Part shown: one piece after another, positions 21,672 through 31,487 of the stretch
How positions within the stretch are numbered: position 1 is the stretch's first letter
Layout: every line of letters starts with the position of its first letter
Source: Plotosus lineatus
Taxonomy: Eukaryota > Chordata > Actinopteri > Siluriformes > Plotosidae
Direction: 5' to 3'
Length of the DNA: 64,000 nucleotides
Assembly: GCA_024760905.1 (NCBI GenBank)
Contig: JALRMN010000027.1
Location: forward strand, 488,501-552,500
Made by a program: the position numbers and the translations under genes
The notes under the pieces: model-generated
The model's database searches: none
Told to the model about the DNA's origin: nothing
Seen by the model: only the letters and a program-made list of their open reading frames with translations

Positions 21672-21982
21672 CATGGTTTAAATCACTAATAATAAAATGG
21701 GGTTTTTCAATATTTCTCAAATTCAGATCTCAAATTGTAAAAGAAAGTTCCGGGGCCACCTTAGTACATGTTTAAATAAATAAACTACGACTGTGCGCAA
21801 GTTCTCAGCACATGTAAAGGAGTGCTGTACAACAAAGGTGCCTATATTTACATAAATAATGGCATGATATTAAAGATCCATCCATAAAAATTGTATCAAT
21901 CACAGAAAACAGCAATACATTAAAAAATGCAATATTAGATGTGATAATGACTTTTTGTTTACAAATAGAAGAGCATCAGATT

Positions 21983-23731
21983 TTATGCACATGTATGCAC
22001 ATGACTTGTATGCTTGGTTGGAAAGTAAAGAGGGAGAAAATGATTTATACAGGTTGACACAGCAGAGAAATAGAGATGGGAAGGACGTGCAGCAAGTTAG
22101 AGTGATTAAGGACAGAGAGGGAAATGTATTGACTGATGACAGAAGTGTGCTGGGAAGATGGAAAGAGTACTTTGAAGAGCTGATGAATGAGGAAAATGAG
22201 AGAGAAAAAAGAGTGGAAGAGGTGACTCTTGAGGACCAGAAAGTAGCAAAGATTAGTAAAGGTGAAGTGAGGAGGGCATTGAAGAGGATGAAGAATGAAA
22301 AGGCAGTTGGTCCTGATGACATACCGGTGGAGGTATGGAAGTGTCGAGGAGAGGTAGCAGTAGAGTTTCTGACAAGAATATTCAACAAGGTCTTAGAGAG
22401 TGAGAGGATGGCAGAGGAATGGAGGAGAACTGTGCTGGTGCCCATTTTTAAGAACAAGGGAGACATGCAGAGTTGTGGCAACTACAGAGGGATAAAGTTG
22501 ATGAGCCATACAATGAAGTTATGGGAAAGAATAATGGAAGCTAGACTAAGGGCAGAGGTCAGCATTTGTGAACAACAGTTTGGTTTCATGCCAAGAAAGA
22601 GCACCATAATGCAGTGTTTGCCTTGAGGATGTTAATGGAGAAGTACAGAGAAGGTCAGATGGAGCTGCATTGTTCCTTTGTGGATCTGGAGAAAGCATAT
22701 GACAGGGTGCCGAGAGAAGAGCTGTGGTATTGCATGAGGAAGTCTGGAGTGGCAGAGAAGTATGTTAGAGTGGTGCAGGACATGTATGAGAGATGTAAGA
22801 CGGTGGTGAAGTGTGCTGTCGGTGTGACAGAAGAGTTCAAGGTGGAGGTGGGACTGCATCAAGGGTCAGCTCTCAGCCCCTTCTTGTTTGCTATGGTGAT
22901 GGACAGGCTGACAGATGAGGTTAGACAAGATTCCCCATGGACTATGATGTTTGCAGATGACATTGTGATCTGTAGTGAGAGCAGGGAACAAGTGCAGGAA
23001 AATCTAGAGAGGTGGAGGTATGCCCTGAAAAGGAGGGAAATGAAGATTAGCCTCAGTAAGAAAGAATACATGTGCATGAATGACAAGGACCCAAGAGGAA
23101 CGGTGAGGTTACAGGGAGCAGAGATAAGAAAGGTGGAGGATTTTAAATACTTAAGCTCAACAATCCAGAGCAATGGAGAGTGTGGAAAAGAGGTGAAGAA
23201 GCGCATGCAGGCAGGTTGGAATGGATGGAGAAAAGTGTCCGGTGTGATGTGTGATAGGAGAGTATTGGCAAGAATGAAGGGAAAAGTGTACAAGACGGTG
23301 TTGAGGCCAACGATGTTGTATGGTTTGGAAACAGTGGCCCTGGGGAAAAGACAGGAGGCAGAGCTGGAGGTAGCAGAGATGAAAATGTTGAGGTTCTCTT
23401 TGGGAGTAACAAGGATGGATAGAATTAGGAATGAGCACATCAGAGGGACAGCACATGTAAGATGTTGTGGAGACAAAGTCAGAGAGGCTAGATTGAGATG
23501 GTTGGGACATGTACAGAGTGACAGTGAGTATATTGGTAATAGGATGCTGAGGCTGGAACTACCAGGCAGAAGGCCAAGAGGAAGACCAAAGAGATGATTC
23601 ATGGATGTGGTGAAGGAGGACATGAAGCTTGTTGGTGTAAGAGAAGAAGATGCAAAGGATAGGGTGAGATGGAGGCAGATGATTTGCTGTGGCGACCCCT
23701 GAAGGGAAAAGCCGAAAGGAAAAGAAGAAGA
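21983..23731 (+). mobile_element. RTE LINE copy D, 5'-truncated, with 16-bp target duplication
   Basis: Starts in the linker between endonuclease and RT (YDDLYAWLESKEGEND equivalent) and runs to the AAGAAG tail. Flanked by AGAAGAGCATCAGATT at 21967-21982 and 23732-23747; the paralogous locus has this word once (52543-52558). RT blocks: [57 protein letters not shown] (catalytic DD), DFKYLSST, then the C-terminal LGHVQ and RPRGRPKR. A 1-bp deletion near 22608 (in CACCATAATGC) breaks the frame between palm halves; the frame also ends early at 23597 (TGA). Confidence 0.95.
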
Positions 23732-24199
23732 AGAAGAGCATCAGATTCAGTTTGTACACTAGAAAAGATAATCATAAATATTACAGTAAATTACTGCCAA
23801 CTCCCGCTGTCAGTAATTCATCATAAGATAAATTGTACTGTATATATCTTTGTACAGTAGTTTACAGTAAATTCCACATACAGCAGTAGTTATTGCCACT
23901 GAAATGGGTGAATTTATTCAAATTTTATAGAATAAAATACTGTAAATGGCAGTCTCCCTTGCCCGGACGCGGGTCACCGGGGTTCCCTCCTGGAGCCAGG
24001 CCCTGGGGACGGGCTCGAAGGCGAGCGCCTGGTGGTAGGGCTTATGCCCATGGAGCCTTGCCGGGCCGAGCCCACAAAGGAGACATGGGTCCGCCCTCCC
24101 ATGGACCCACCACCCATGGGAGGAGTTTTAGGGGTCGGGTGCAGTGTGAGTTGGGTGGCAACCAAAGGCATGGGTTCTGTCGGACCGATCCTCGGCTAC

Positions 24200-25240
24200 T
24201 TACTCTGACCCTTGGGACATGGAATGTCACCTCTCTGGCGAAAAAGGAGCCTGATTTGGTGCGTGAGGTGGAGAGATACCGACTAGATATAGTCGGGCTC
24301 ACCTCAACGCATAGCTTGGGCTCTGGAACCATCCATCTCAAAAGAGGCTGGACCTTCTATTCTGGAGTCGCTCATGGGGCGAGGCGGCGAGCCGGTGTGG
24401 GTATTCTTGTTGCCCCCCGTCTCGGTGCCCAAATGTTGGGGTTCTCCCCAGTTGACGAAAGGGTAGCTTCCCTCCGTCTTCGGGTGGGGGGACGGGTCCT
24501 GACTGTCATTTGTGCTTATGCACCAAATGACAGTTCAGAGTGCCCACCCTTTTTGGAGTCTTTGTGGGGGGGTGTTGTAGAACGCTCCCTCGGGAGACTC
24601 GCACGTTGTCTTGGGAGACTTCAACGCCCATGTGGGCAATGATATTGTGATCTGGAAGGGTGGGATCGGTAGGTACGGCCTCTCCAGTCTGAATCCGAAT
24701 GGTGTTTCATTGTTGGACTTCTGTGCTCGTCATAGTTTGTCTATCACGAACACCATGTTCGAACATAAGGGTGTCCATAAGTGCACTTGGCACCAGGACA
24801 CCCTAGGTCGCAGTTCGATGATTGACTTTGTAGTCGTGTCATTGGACTTGCGACCATATGTTCTGGACACTCGGGTGAAGAGAGGAGCTGAGCTGTCGAC
24901 CGATCACTACCTGGTGGTGAGTTGGCTTCGGTGGTGTGGGAGGTTGCCTTCCAGACCTGGCAGGCCCAAGTGTGTAATCAGGGTCTGCTGGGAACGTTTG
25001 GCGGAGTCCCCTGTCCGAGAGGCCTTTAACTCCCACCTCCGGCAGAACTACAACCATGTTCCGAAGGAGGCAGGGGACATGGAATCCGAATGGGCCATGT
25101 TTCGTGCCTCCATTGCTGAGGCGGCAGCCCATAGCTGTGGCCGTAAGGTCGTCGGTGCTTGTCGTGGCGGTAATCCCCCTCAGGAGGGGGAAGCAGTTCT
25201 TCACAAACACTGGAGGTGGGGAGCTGCTTACCTTGACTGG
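24200..25240 (+). pseudogene. Rex3 endonuclease domain
   Basis: AP-endonuclease-type blocks: GTWNVTSL near 24220, VGLTSTH (normally ending QETH-like; the catalytic Glu region is degraded to STH), VICAYAPN near 24510, GDFNAHVG near 24617 (Asp-Asn pair kept), [10 protein letters not shown] near 24815, STDHYLVV near 24897. A frameshift near 24590-24610 separates the halves. The enzyme would nick target DNA for priming. Confidence 0.8.
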
Positions 25241-25244
25241 GGAT

Positions 25245-26584
25245 GTTGTTGAGAGGTGGAGGGAATACTTTGAGGACCTCCTCAATCCCACCAACATGCC
25301 CTCCGTGGAAGAGGAAGACCCTAGGGGTCCTGGTGAGGGTCCGCCCATCACTGGAGTGGAGGTCACTGAGGTTGTCAAAAAGCTCCTCGGTGGTCGAGCT
25401 CCGAGGTTGGACGAGATCCGCCCGGAATATCTCAGGGCTCTGGATGTTGTCGGACTGCCTTGGTTGACACGTCTCTGCAACATTGCGTGGTCATCAGGGG
25501 CTGTACCTCTGGATTGGCAAACTGGGGTGGTGGTCCCAATTTTTAAGAAGGGGGACCGGAGGGTGTTTTCCAATTATCGGGGAATTACACTCCTCAGCCT
25601 CCCTGGGAAAGTCTATGCAGGGGTACTAGAGAGGAGGATCCGACCGATAGTTGAACCTCGGATTCAGGAGGAACAATGTGGTTTTCGTCCTGGCCACAGT
25701 ACTCTTGACCAACTCTATACGCTCCACAGGATTCTGGAGGGGGCATGGGAGTTTGCCCAATCTGTCCACATGTGCTTTGTGGATTTGGAGAAGGCTTTCG
25801 ACCGTGTCCCTCGAAAGATCTTGTGGGGCATGCTCTGAGAGTACGGCGTTCCGGATCCGTTGCTGAGTTATTCAGTCGCTGTATCACCGGAGCCAGAGTT
25901 TGGTCCGTATTGGTAACAGCAGGTCGGATTCGTTTCCAGTGGGAGTTGGAGTCCGCCAAGGCTGTCCTTTGTCACCGATTCTGTTCATAATTTTTATGGA
26001 CAGAATTTCTAGGCGCAGTCGAGGTGATGAGGGGTTCTGGTTTGGTGGCCATCGGATATCGTCTCTGCTTTTTTGCGGATGATGTTGTCCTTTTGGCTTC
26101 ATCAAGTCGGGCCCTCCAGCTCTCAATGGAACGATTCGCAGCCGGGATGAAGATCAGTACCTCCAAGTCCGAAGTCATGGATCTCAGTCGGACAATGGTG
26201 GAATGCACCTTTCGGGTCGGGAATGAGGTCCTGCCCCAAGTGGAGGAGTTTAAGTATCTTGGGGTGTTGTTTACGAGTGAGGGAAATATGGAGCGAGAGA
26301 TCGACAGACGGATCGCTGCAGCCTCTGCTGTTAAGCGGTGCCTGTACCGGTCCATCGTGGTGAAGAAGGAGCTGAGCCGCAAGGCGAAGCTCTCAATTTA
26401 CCAGTTGATCTACGTTCCAACCCTCACCTACGGTCACGAGGTTTGGGTAATGACCGAAAGAACAAGATCACGGATAAAAGCAGCTGAAATGAGCTTCCTT
26501 CGCCGGGTGGCGGGGTTCTCCCTTAGAGATAAGGTGAGCTCGGAGTTGATCCGCTGCTCCTCTGCATTGAGAGGGGCCAGTTGA
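25245..26584 (+). pseudogene. Rex3 reverse transcriptase domain
   Basis: Palm blocks across three frames: WREYFEDLLNP, DEIRPEYLRAL, GVVVPIFKKGDRRVFSNYRGI near 25530, FVDLEKAFDRVPR near 25780, GVRQGCPLSPILF near 25950, CFFADDVVLLASS near 26070 (catalytic DD kept), EEFKYLGVLF near 26245. Frameshifts near 25835, 25900 and 26040. Confidence 0.85.
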
Positions 26585-26672
26585 GGTGGCTCGGGCATCT
26601 GGTCAGAATGCCCCCCGGACGCCTCCCTGGTGTGGTGTTTCGGGCATGTCCAACCGGGAAGAGACCCCGAGG

Positions 26673-26989
26673 TCGAGTACAGTTTCTGGAGTTAAACAGA
26701 CGAGTCACACAAAATGGATCAAAACTTTTGACACATGGAATGGCACCTAAGACCTCACAAGTGACAATCTAACATATCTCAAGAATTTCTAAGGACAACA
26801 ACACACGAATAGATGTCTCTTATCTACCGTACTAAATCTTGCACAAATGAATTCACCTCTAAGGATTATTATAATTCCAAAGTAGGATTTCACGCATTCC
26901 ATTAATAAGAGATATAGAAAAAAATAACAGCCTAGACTGCTCAACACCTGGTTCAAAATGGCAGTAAACGGTACTCAACCCACCTAAAT
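26673..26989. other. Unclassified sequence between Rex3 and the gypsy element
   Basis: No recognised motif. It could include the 3' LTR of the minus-strand gypsy element, but I found no second LTR to prove it. Confidence 0.3.
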
Positions 26990-27241
26990 CAAGTGTTGCA
27001 GGGCCAAGACTAGACCAAGCTCTTCCTTCTCTACAGTTGAATAGTTAATCCAATGACAGTTGAACTTCCGGGAAAAGTAGCTGACGGGGTGGTCCAGTCT
27101 AGCATCGTCTTCCTGGAACAACACTGTACCACAGCCGTAGTTACTGGCATCAACCGCCTGCTTGAAAGGACGATCAAATCAAGGTCCTGCCAGAATGGGG
27201 CGGTCACACAACATTGACTTTAATGTCAACACTGCCTTGCT
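26990..27241 (-). pseudogene. gypsy RNase H remnant
   Basis: Minus-strand reading gives PFKQAV, DASNYGCGTVLFQED, YFSRKFN and STVEKE-type blocks between about 27180 and 26995, across stops. Truncated before the end of the domain. Confidence 0.7.
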
Positions 27242-28114
27242 TCAGTTGTTCGTCCAGCTGAATCTTGTCCTCTTCTTGATTAGGGCTGTTAGTGGGGCAG
27301 CCACAGAAGCGAAGTTGGGACAGAATTTCCTGTAGTATTCTACCATGCCGAGGAAACATCGAACTTCTCTCTTGGTTGTAGGATTCGGCATCTCCAAAAT
27401 TGCAGAGACTTTGCCGTCATTTGGAGCAACTAGCCCTTCTCCTACCGCGTGTCCTAGGGAATTGACCTTTGCATGGCCAAACTTACACTTATCCAGGTTC
27501 ACAGTCAAATGTGCCTTCTCCAACCGGTCAAGCATGGTGTTCATGTGCTGTTCCCAGGTGTCCAAATGTAAGACGATGTTGTCAAAGTAGATCGAAGCAC
27601 CTGGAACGCTGGCCAGTACCAGGTTTATTAGCTGCTGGAACGCAGCTGCTGCAGTCTTTAATCCAAATGGCTTCACCCAGTACTAATGTAGTCCATTGGG
27701 GGTGGCGATAGTCAGAACGGTTCATAAGGGTATCTGGTAGTAGCCTTTCAAAAGATCCATCTTGGTTAGGTACTTGGCACATCCAATGCTGTCTATACAG
27801 TCATCTATGCGTGGCATAGGGTAACTGTCACCCTTGATTAGCTGATTCACCTTCCTTAGATCTGAGCATATCTGGAACTGATTTCCTGGCTTGGGTACCA
27901 TGATGCAGGGTGAACTTCAGTCACTATCACTTGGCTCAATAACGCCCATCTCCAGCATGACATCGATCTCTTTCTTGAGCGCGGCCCTCTTAAAGGGATT
28001 GAGACGACAGGGGTGCTGCTTGATGAGGAAGCGTTGCCCATGTCGACATACAGGCACATAAGGTCGGTAACACCGGGCTTGTCTGTGAATACTGGCACAT
28101 GTTCTTGTATACAT
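27242..28114 (-). pseudogene. gypsy reverse transcriptase pseudogene
   Basis: Blocks from 5' to 3': KQHPCRLNPFKR near 28025, MVPKPGNQFQICSDLRKVNQL near 27895, KPFGLKTAAAAFQQL near 27670, a catalytic box reading YFDN near 27580 (second Asp replaced by Asn), CFLGMVEYYRKFCPNFA near 27350. Frameshifts near 28040 and 27690. Confidence 0.85.
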
Positions 28115-28499
28115 TGCTAGACCCCGAGGCGCTGTTGAGATGTGAGGTGACCACGGTGAGCACTTAGGTCTTCCAGTACTTCACTGTTCTTCCGTTTGAG
28201 ACAGGGTTCAGACAGATCTGCCTCTGTCTGAATGGAAGCCACTGGAGTTGTCTCCCTAGGACAATATGCTTTCAAAAGATTGTCATGACATAGTCTTTTC
28301 CCTTTACACCTGTCGGGTGTTTCAATAACATACCCTATGTCACTAACCCTATGTTTGACAGTATAAGGGACGAAAAACCGAGCCTGAAGAGAGGATTTTG
28401 GGATAGGTAAGTCCAGCAGAACCTTATCTCCAGGTTGGAATTGCCTATCTTTAGCTTTCCTATTATGACACTCCTTAGCTTTGGATTTGGATTCATTCA

Positions 28500-29539
28500 G
28501 GTGAGCCTTAGCTAGATTGGTAGCCTGCTAAAGTCTGTCTTTAATTTTAGCCACATCACCTAACAAGTTTTCATGCGACTCATCCTCTAACCACTTTTGT
28601 TTAACAAGCTTAAGGGGACCTTTGGGGGTGTGACCGAACATGAGTTTAAAGGGTGAGAAACCTAATGACTCCTGCTTAGCCTCTTTTGCTGCAAAAAGAA
28701 CAATGGGTAAACCCTCATCCCAGTCTTTCTCATGTTCAAGACAGAAACACCTCTGCATGCTCTTCAGACTCTGGTGAAAGCGCACTAGAGCACCCTGAGA
28801 CTCTGGGTGATAAGCACTAGAAGTCATCTGATGAACTCCAAGTATGTCCATGGTTGGCCGAAAGATCTTAGATATGAAATTGCTTCCCTGATTTGATTGT
28901 ATTTCCTCTGGTATACTAGTCAATGTGATTTGATAAAAGCTTTCAAAACTACTCTAGCTGTGACTTTACGTAAAGAAATAGCCTCTGGAAATCTAATAGT
29001 AGCACACATAATGGTCAGTATGTATTGATGACTTTGTGAAGTCCTCGGTAGAGGTCCCACTCTGTCTACTAGCACCCTAGAGAAAGCCTCGCCTACTGTA
29101 GGAATAACTTTCAAAGGGGCAGGAGGAATCACCTGATTGAGTTTACCTACCAGCTGACAAATGTGACAAGTACTGCAGTATTTCTCAACATCTTTGTACA
29201 TGCCCGGCCAATGAAAATCTGATCAAAGACGTTCATAAGTTTTAGTCCTACCCAAATGACCAGCAAACAAGTCTTTGTGTGCCAAACTGAATAATTGTTC
29301 TCTGTAAAGTTTAGGTACAACTACCTGCTCCCTAAACACATCTTCCAACTCTTTTTGTGGGGTACAGTACATCTCATCAAGATATCTTTGTACAAGTAGA
29401 ATTTGCGATCTTCACTACCTGCATGCATTTGAGACAAAATACATTGCAACGATTCATCCTCTTTCTGAGCACCACACAAACTTTCTCTATCCCAATTGAC
29501 ATTCAGATCTGACGGAGAATAGTTAACTGTTTTATTCAC
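28500..29539 (-). pseudogene. gypsy integrase pseudogene with lost catalytic residues
   Basis: The zinc-binding HHCC domain is recognisable (HKDLFAGH...CSTCHIC, about 29270-29150). The core begins VLVDRVGPLP near 29065. At the second catalytic position the sequence reads IQSNQGSNF near 28900, with Asn where the family has Asp. At the third it reads GALVRFHQSLK near 28785, with Val where the family has Glu. A stop lies at 28917-28919 between frames. Inactive. Confidence 0.85.
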
Positions 29540-29620
29540 CCTTGCGGAATCAACTCCTCCTCCCGATCAAAAGTACCTTGTGATTTCTCATCTATCTGCT
29601 CTTACAAAGTAGCTATTTTC

Positions 29621-29931
29621 TTACAGATGGGGTATTTGATTTGATTCTGCTATTTGTCAAATGTTTTATTTACAAGTGTAAACTGGATGATTGTAAGATC
29701 AGTTTGAAAATGTTTAAGCATTTTCTATCAAAACGTTAGACCATTGAGCATCACAGGTATTTCAGTAAATATAACCGGAATAATTTTTATGTGAAATGGT
29801 TTATGTTCCATCCACCCTTTATTGAGAAATCCAAGCTTTACATGATGTTAATATGCATTGACACCAGTAGAATTACAGTATTGCCCTTTTGAATCTGGTA
29901 TATTTTTATTGCTTGTACTTTAGGTATGCAT

Positions 29932-30004
<73 letters not shown>

Positions 30005-30629
30005 AGATAGAGAGAGTTGTATCATGTAAAAAACCTGAATCTATATTTTTTTATTCACAAATGGGTCAAGGATTTCCTTACCTCTCTGTCCCCATCTGTA
30101 ATATGGATTCAAGCAATAGAATGTTAAAAAAAAAACAAGCATGAAAGTCTTAAGAATGCATATTCTGAAATCCTTGTGCTCGCTTTAAAATGCCTCAAAA
30201 CTAAGTTGAAGCACTGATGGTGGGAAATTTAAAATTACAACTATTTATGAAATGGAGTCAAATTTCCACAAAATATTTTTAGCACGGTTATTCAATTAAT
30301 TTGTAATGGGGTTATTATAAAAAAATATCCCAGATTAGAGATTGAAGAAATATGGCTTGGAAAACATTAACAACCACAGATTCTGTAACTTAACATCAGA
30401 GCATACACAGTATTTTGTAAATGCCTCATAAAATTAATGCATTTGTATCAAGACATACGGATCCAACCCATTTCTATATTCAAATGAAAAAATACACATA
30501 TTCATGTAATTATTAAACCAGAGAGTCTTAGCACTGATATCTAGAATTTCTAATAATAATAATAATAAATGTAAAAGTTTATGATTATTATTATTATTAT
30601 TATTAGTAGTAGTAGTAGTAGTAGTAGAA

Positions 30630-30672
<43 letters not shown>

Positions 30673-30740
30673 TAATAATAATAATGATAATAATAATAAT
30701 ATTCATCATCATCATCATCATGCATGACACTAGAACAGCC
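29621..30740. other. AT-rich non-coding stretch with microsatellites
   Basis: Contains (GT)n at 29933-30003 and a compound (AAT/ATT)n, (AGT)n, (ATC)n tract at 30552-30720. I see no gene or recognised transposon in the remainder. Confidence 0.6.
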
Positions 30741-30945
30741 GAATGTCAGCAAAAAAGCCATGGGTTTGATTCCCTCCTCATTTGTTTCTGTGTGTAGTTT
30801 GTATGTTCTCCCCGTGCTTGTGTGGGTTTCCTCCAGGCACCCTGGTTTCCTCTTACAGTCCAAAAACATTCAAAATTGGCTGTTTGGCTTTGTGTGAGTG
30901 TAAATGGTTGTGTGATTGTTGTGGGATGGTCTGGCAAGGGGTTCA
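30741..30945 (+). mobile_element. tRNA-derived SINE (family Y) fragment
   Basis: GGGTTTGATTCCC B-box-like segment near 30763, then GTATGTTCTCCCCGTGC and GGGTTTCCTCC blocks as in the copies at 38065-38371 and 54970-55318. Confidence 0.65.
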
Positions 30946-31136
30946 GGGCATTGTTTCTGCACGTATTGCTTCAACAACTTTGCACATGCATGAATCAGTT
31001 GTGGCATTATTTGGTGCCGTTTTGTCCACACAAAAAAAAAAGGTCAAATTTTGAGTTTAGATGTACCTACGTAGTATGCTGACATAATGACGCCATGAAC
31101 AACAGACTGAACGTGCCCCTCCTTGTTCCCAGTTGA

Positions 31137-31140
<4 letters not shown>

Positions 31141-31182
<42 letters not shown>
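31141..31182. repeat. (TA)n microsatellite
   Basis: Pure TA repeat on the left edge of the hammerhead palindrome. Confidence 0.95.
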
Positions 31183-31185
<3 letters not shown>

Positions 31186-31292
31186 GATTTTCTGAGTAGA
31201 TCCTTCCGTAGGAGAGTGCTCAATACTTTTTTGGTAGAGCAAATAAAACAAAATAAAGGACAGGACAAAGACTTTCTATTGAAACTCCATTT

Positions 31293-31345
31293 ATCACTAC
31301 AGATCTGTTTAGGGTGGTGAAACCAGCCTCTCTCTTCAGGTGATT
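31293..31345 (-). ncRNA. Degenerate hammerhead motif in the left palindrome arm
   Basis: Same as the right arm except that the GAAA box reads TAAA after a short deletion near 31309-31312, which removes the conserved G. Probably inactive. Confidence 0.65.
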
Positions 31346-31364
31346 ATAGAAGAATTCTTCTATA

Positions 31365-31419
31365 ATCACCTGAAGAGAGAGGCTGGTTTCACCACCCCTC
31401 GAAACAGATCTGTAGTGAT
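31365..31419 (+). ncRNA. Hammerhead ribozyme motif (type I), intact core
   Basis: Stem I ATCAC (31365-31369) pairs with GTGAT (31415-31419). Core box CTGAAGA is at 31370-31376. Stem II (31377-31400) folds GAG/CTC, GG/CC and TGGT-TTC-ACCA with one mismatch and one bulge. GAAA is at 31401-31404. Stem III ACA-GATC-TGT spans 31404-31413. Predicted cleavage follows A31414 (GUA triplet). All invariant hammerhead core bases are present. Such ribozymes are known from Penelope-like elements and other retroelements; the host family here is inferred. Confidence 0.8.
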
Positions 31420-31487
31420 AAATGGAGTTTCAATAGAAAGTCTTTGTCCTGTCCTTTTATTTTTGTGTTATATATATATATATATAT

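Larger units (their letters stand above)
23949..26672 (+). mobile_element. Rex3-type non-LTR retrotransposon, 3'-truncated
   Basis: GC-rich compared with its surroundings. Begins with CCCGGACGCGGGTCACCGGGG-like 5' sequence typical of fish Rex3 and carries an endonuclease and an RT broken over several frames. The stretch at 25515-25534 is close to a conserved Rex3 RT site that I recall from published PCR surveys, and 25959-25979 matches a second one. It ends near 26672 without the usual GATG-rich tail. Inserted at the point where segmental duplication copy 1 stops matching copy 2. Confidence 0.85.
26990..29620 (-). mobile_element. Ty3/gypsy element fragment with integrase upstream of RT (Gmr1-like)
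   Basis: On the minus strand the order is integrase (29539-28500), a linker, RT (28114-27242), RNase H (27241-26990). Canonical gypsy elements have RT before integrase; the reverse order defines the deuterostome Gmr1-like group. No LTRs, gag or protease were found, so it is a pol fragment. Stops and frameshifts throughout. Confidence 0.85.
31183..31469. mobile_element. Palindromic repeat with two opposed hammerhead copies
   Basis: Arms of about 108 bp (31247-31354 and 31357-31464) are near-perfect reverse complements meeting at GAAGAATTCTTC (31350-31361). To the left is an extra block (TTTTCTGAGTAGATCC...GGTAGAGCAAATAA, 31188-31245) also seen in the other copies. (TA)n lies on both sides (31141-31182, 31469-31491). 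Each arm holds a ribozyme motif; the right one is intact and the left one has lost part of its GAAA box. Confidence 0.85.

Noticed and set aside
29933..30720. CRISPR-like array in the repeat-rich stretch
   Set aside because: Only simple microsatellites; no repeat-spacer alternation. The genome is eukaryotic.
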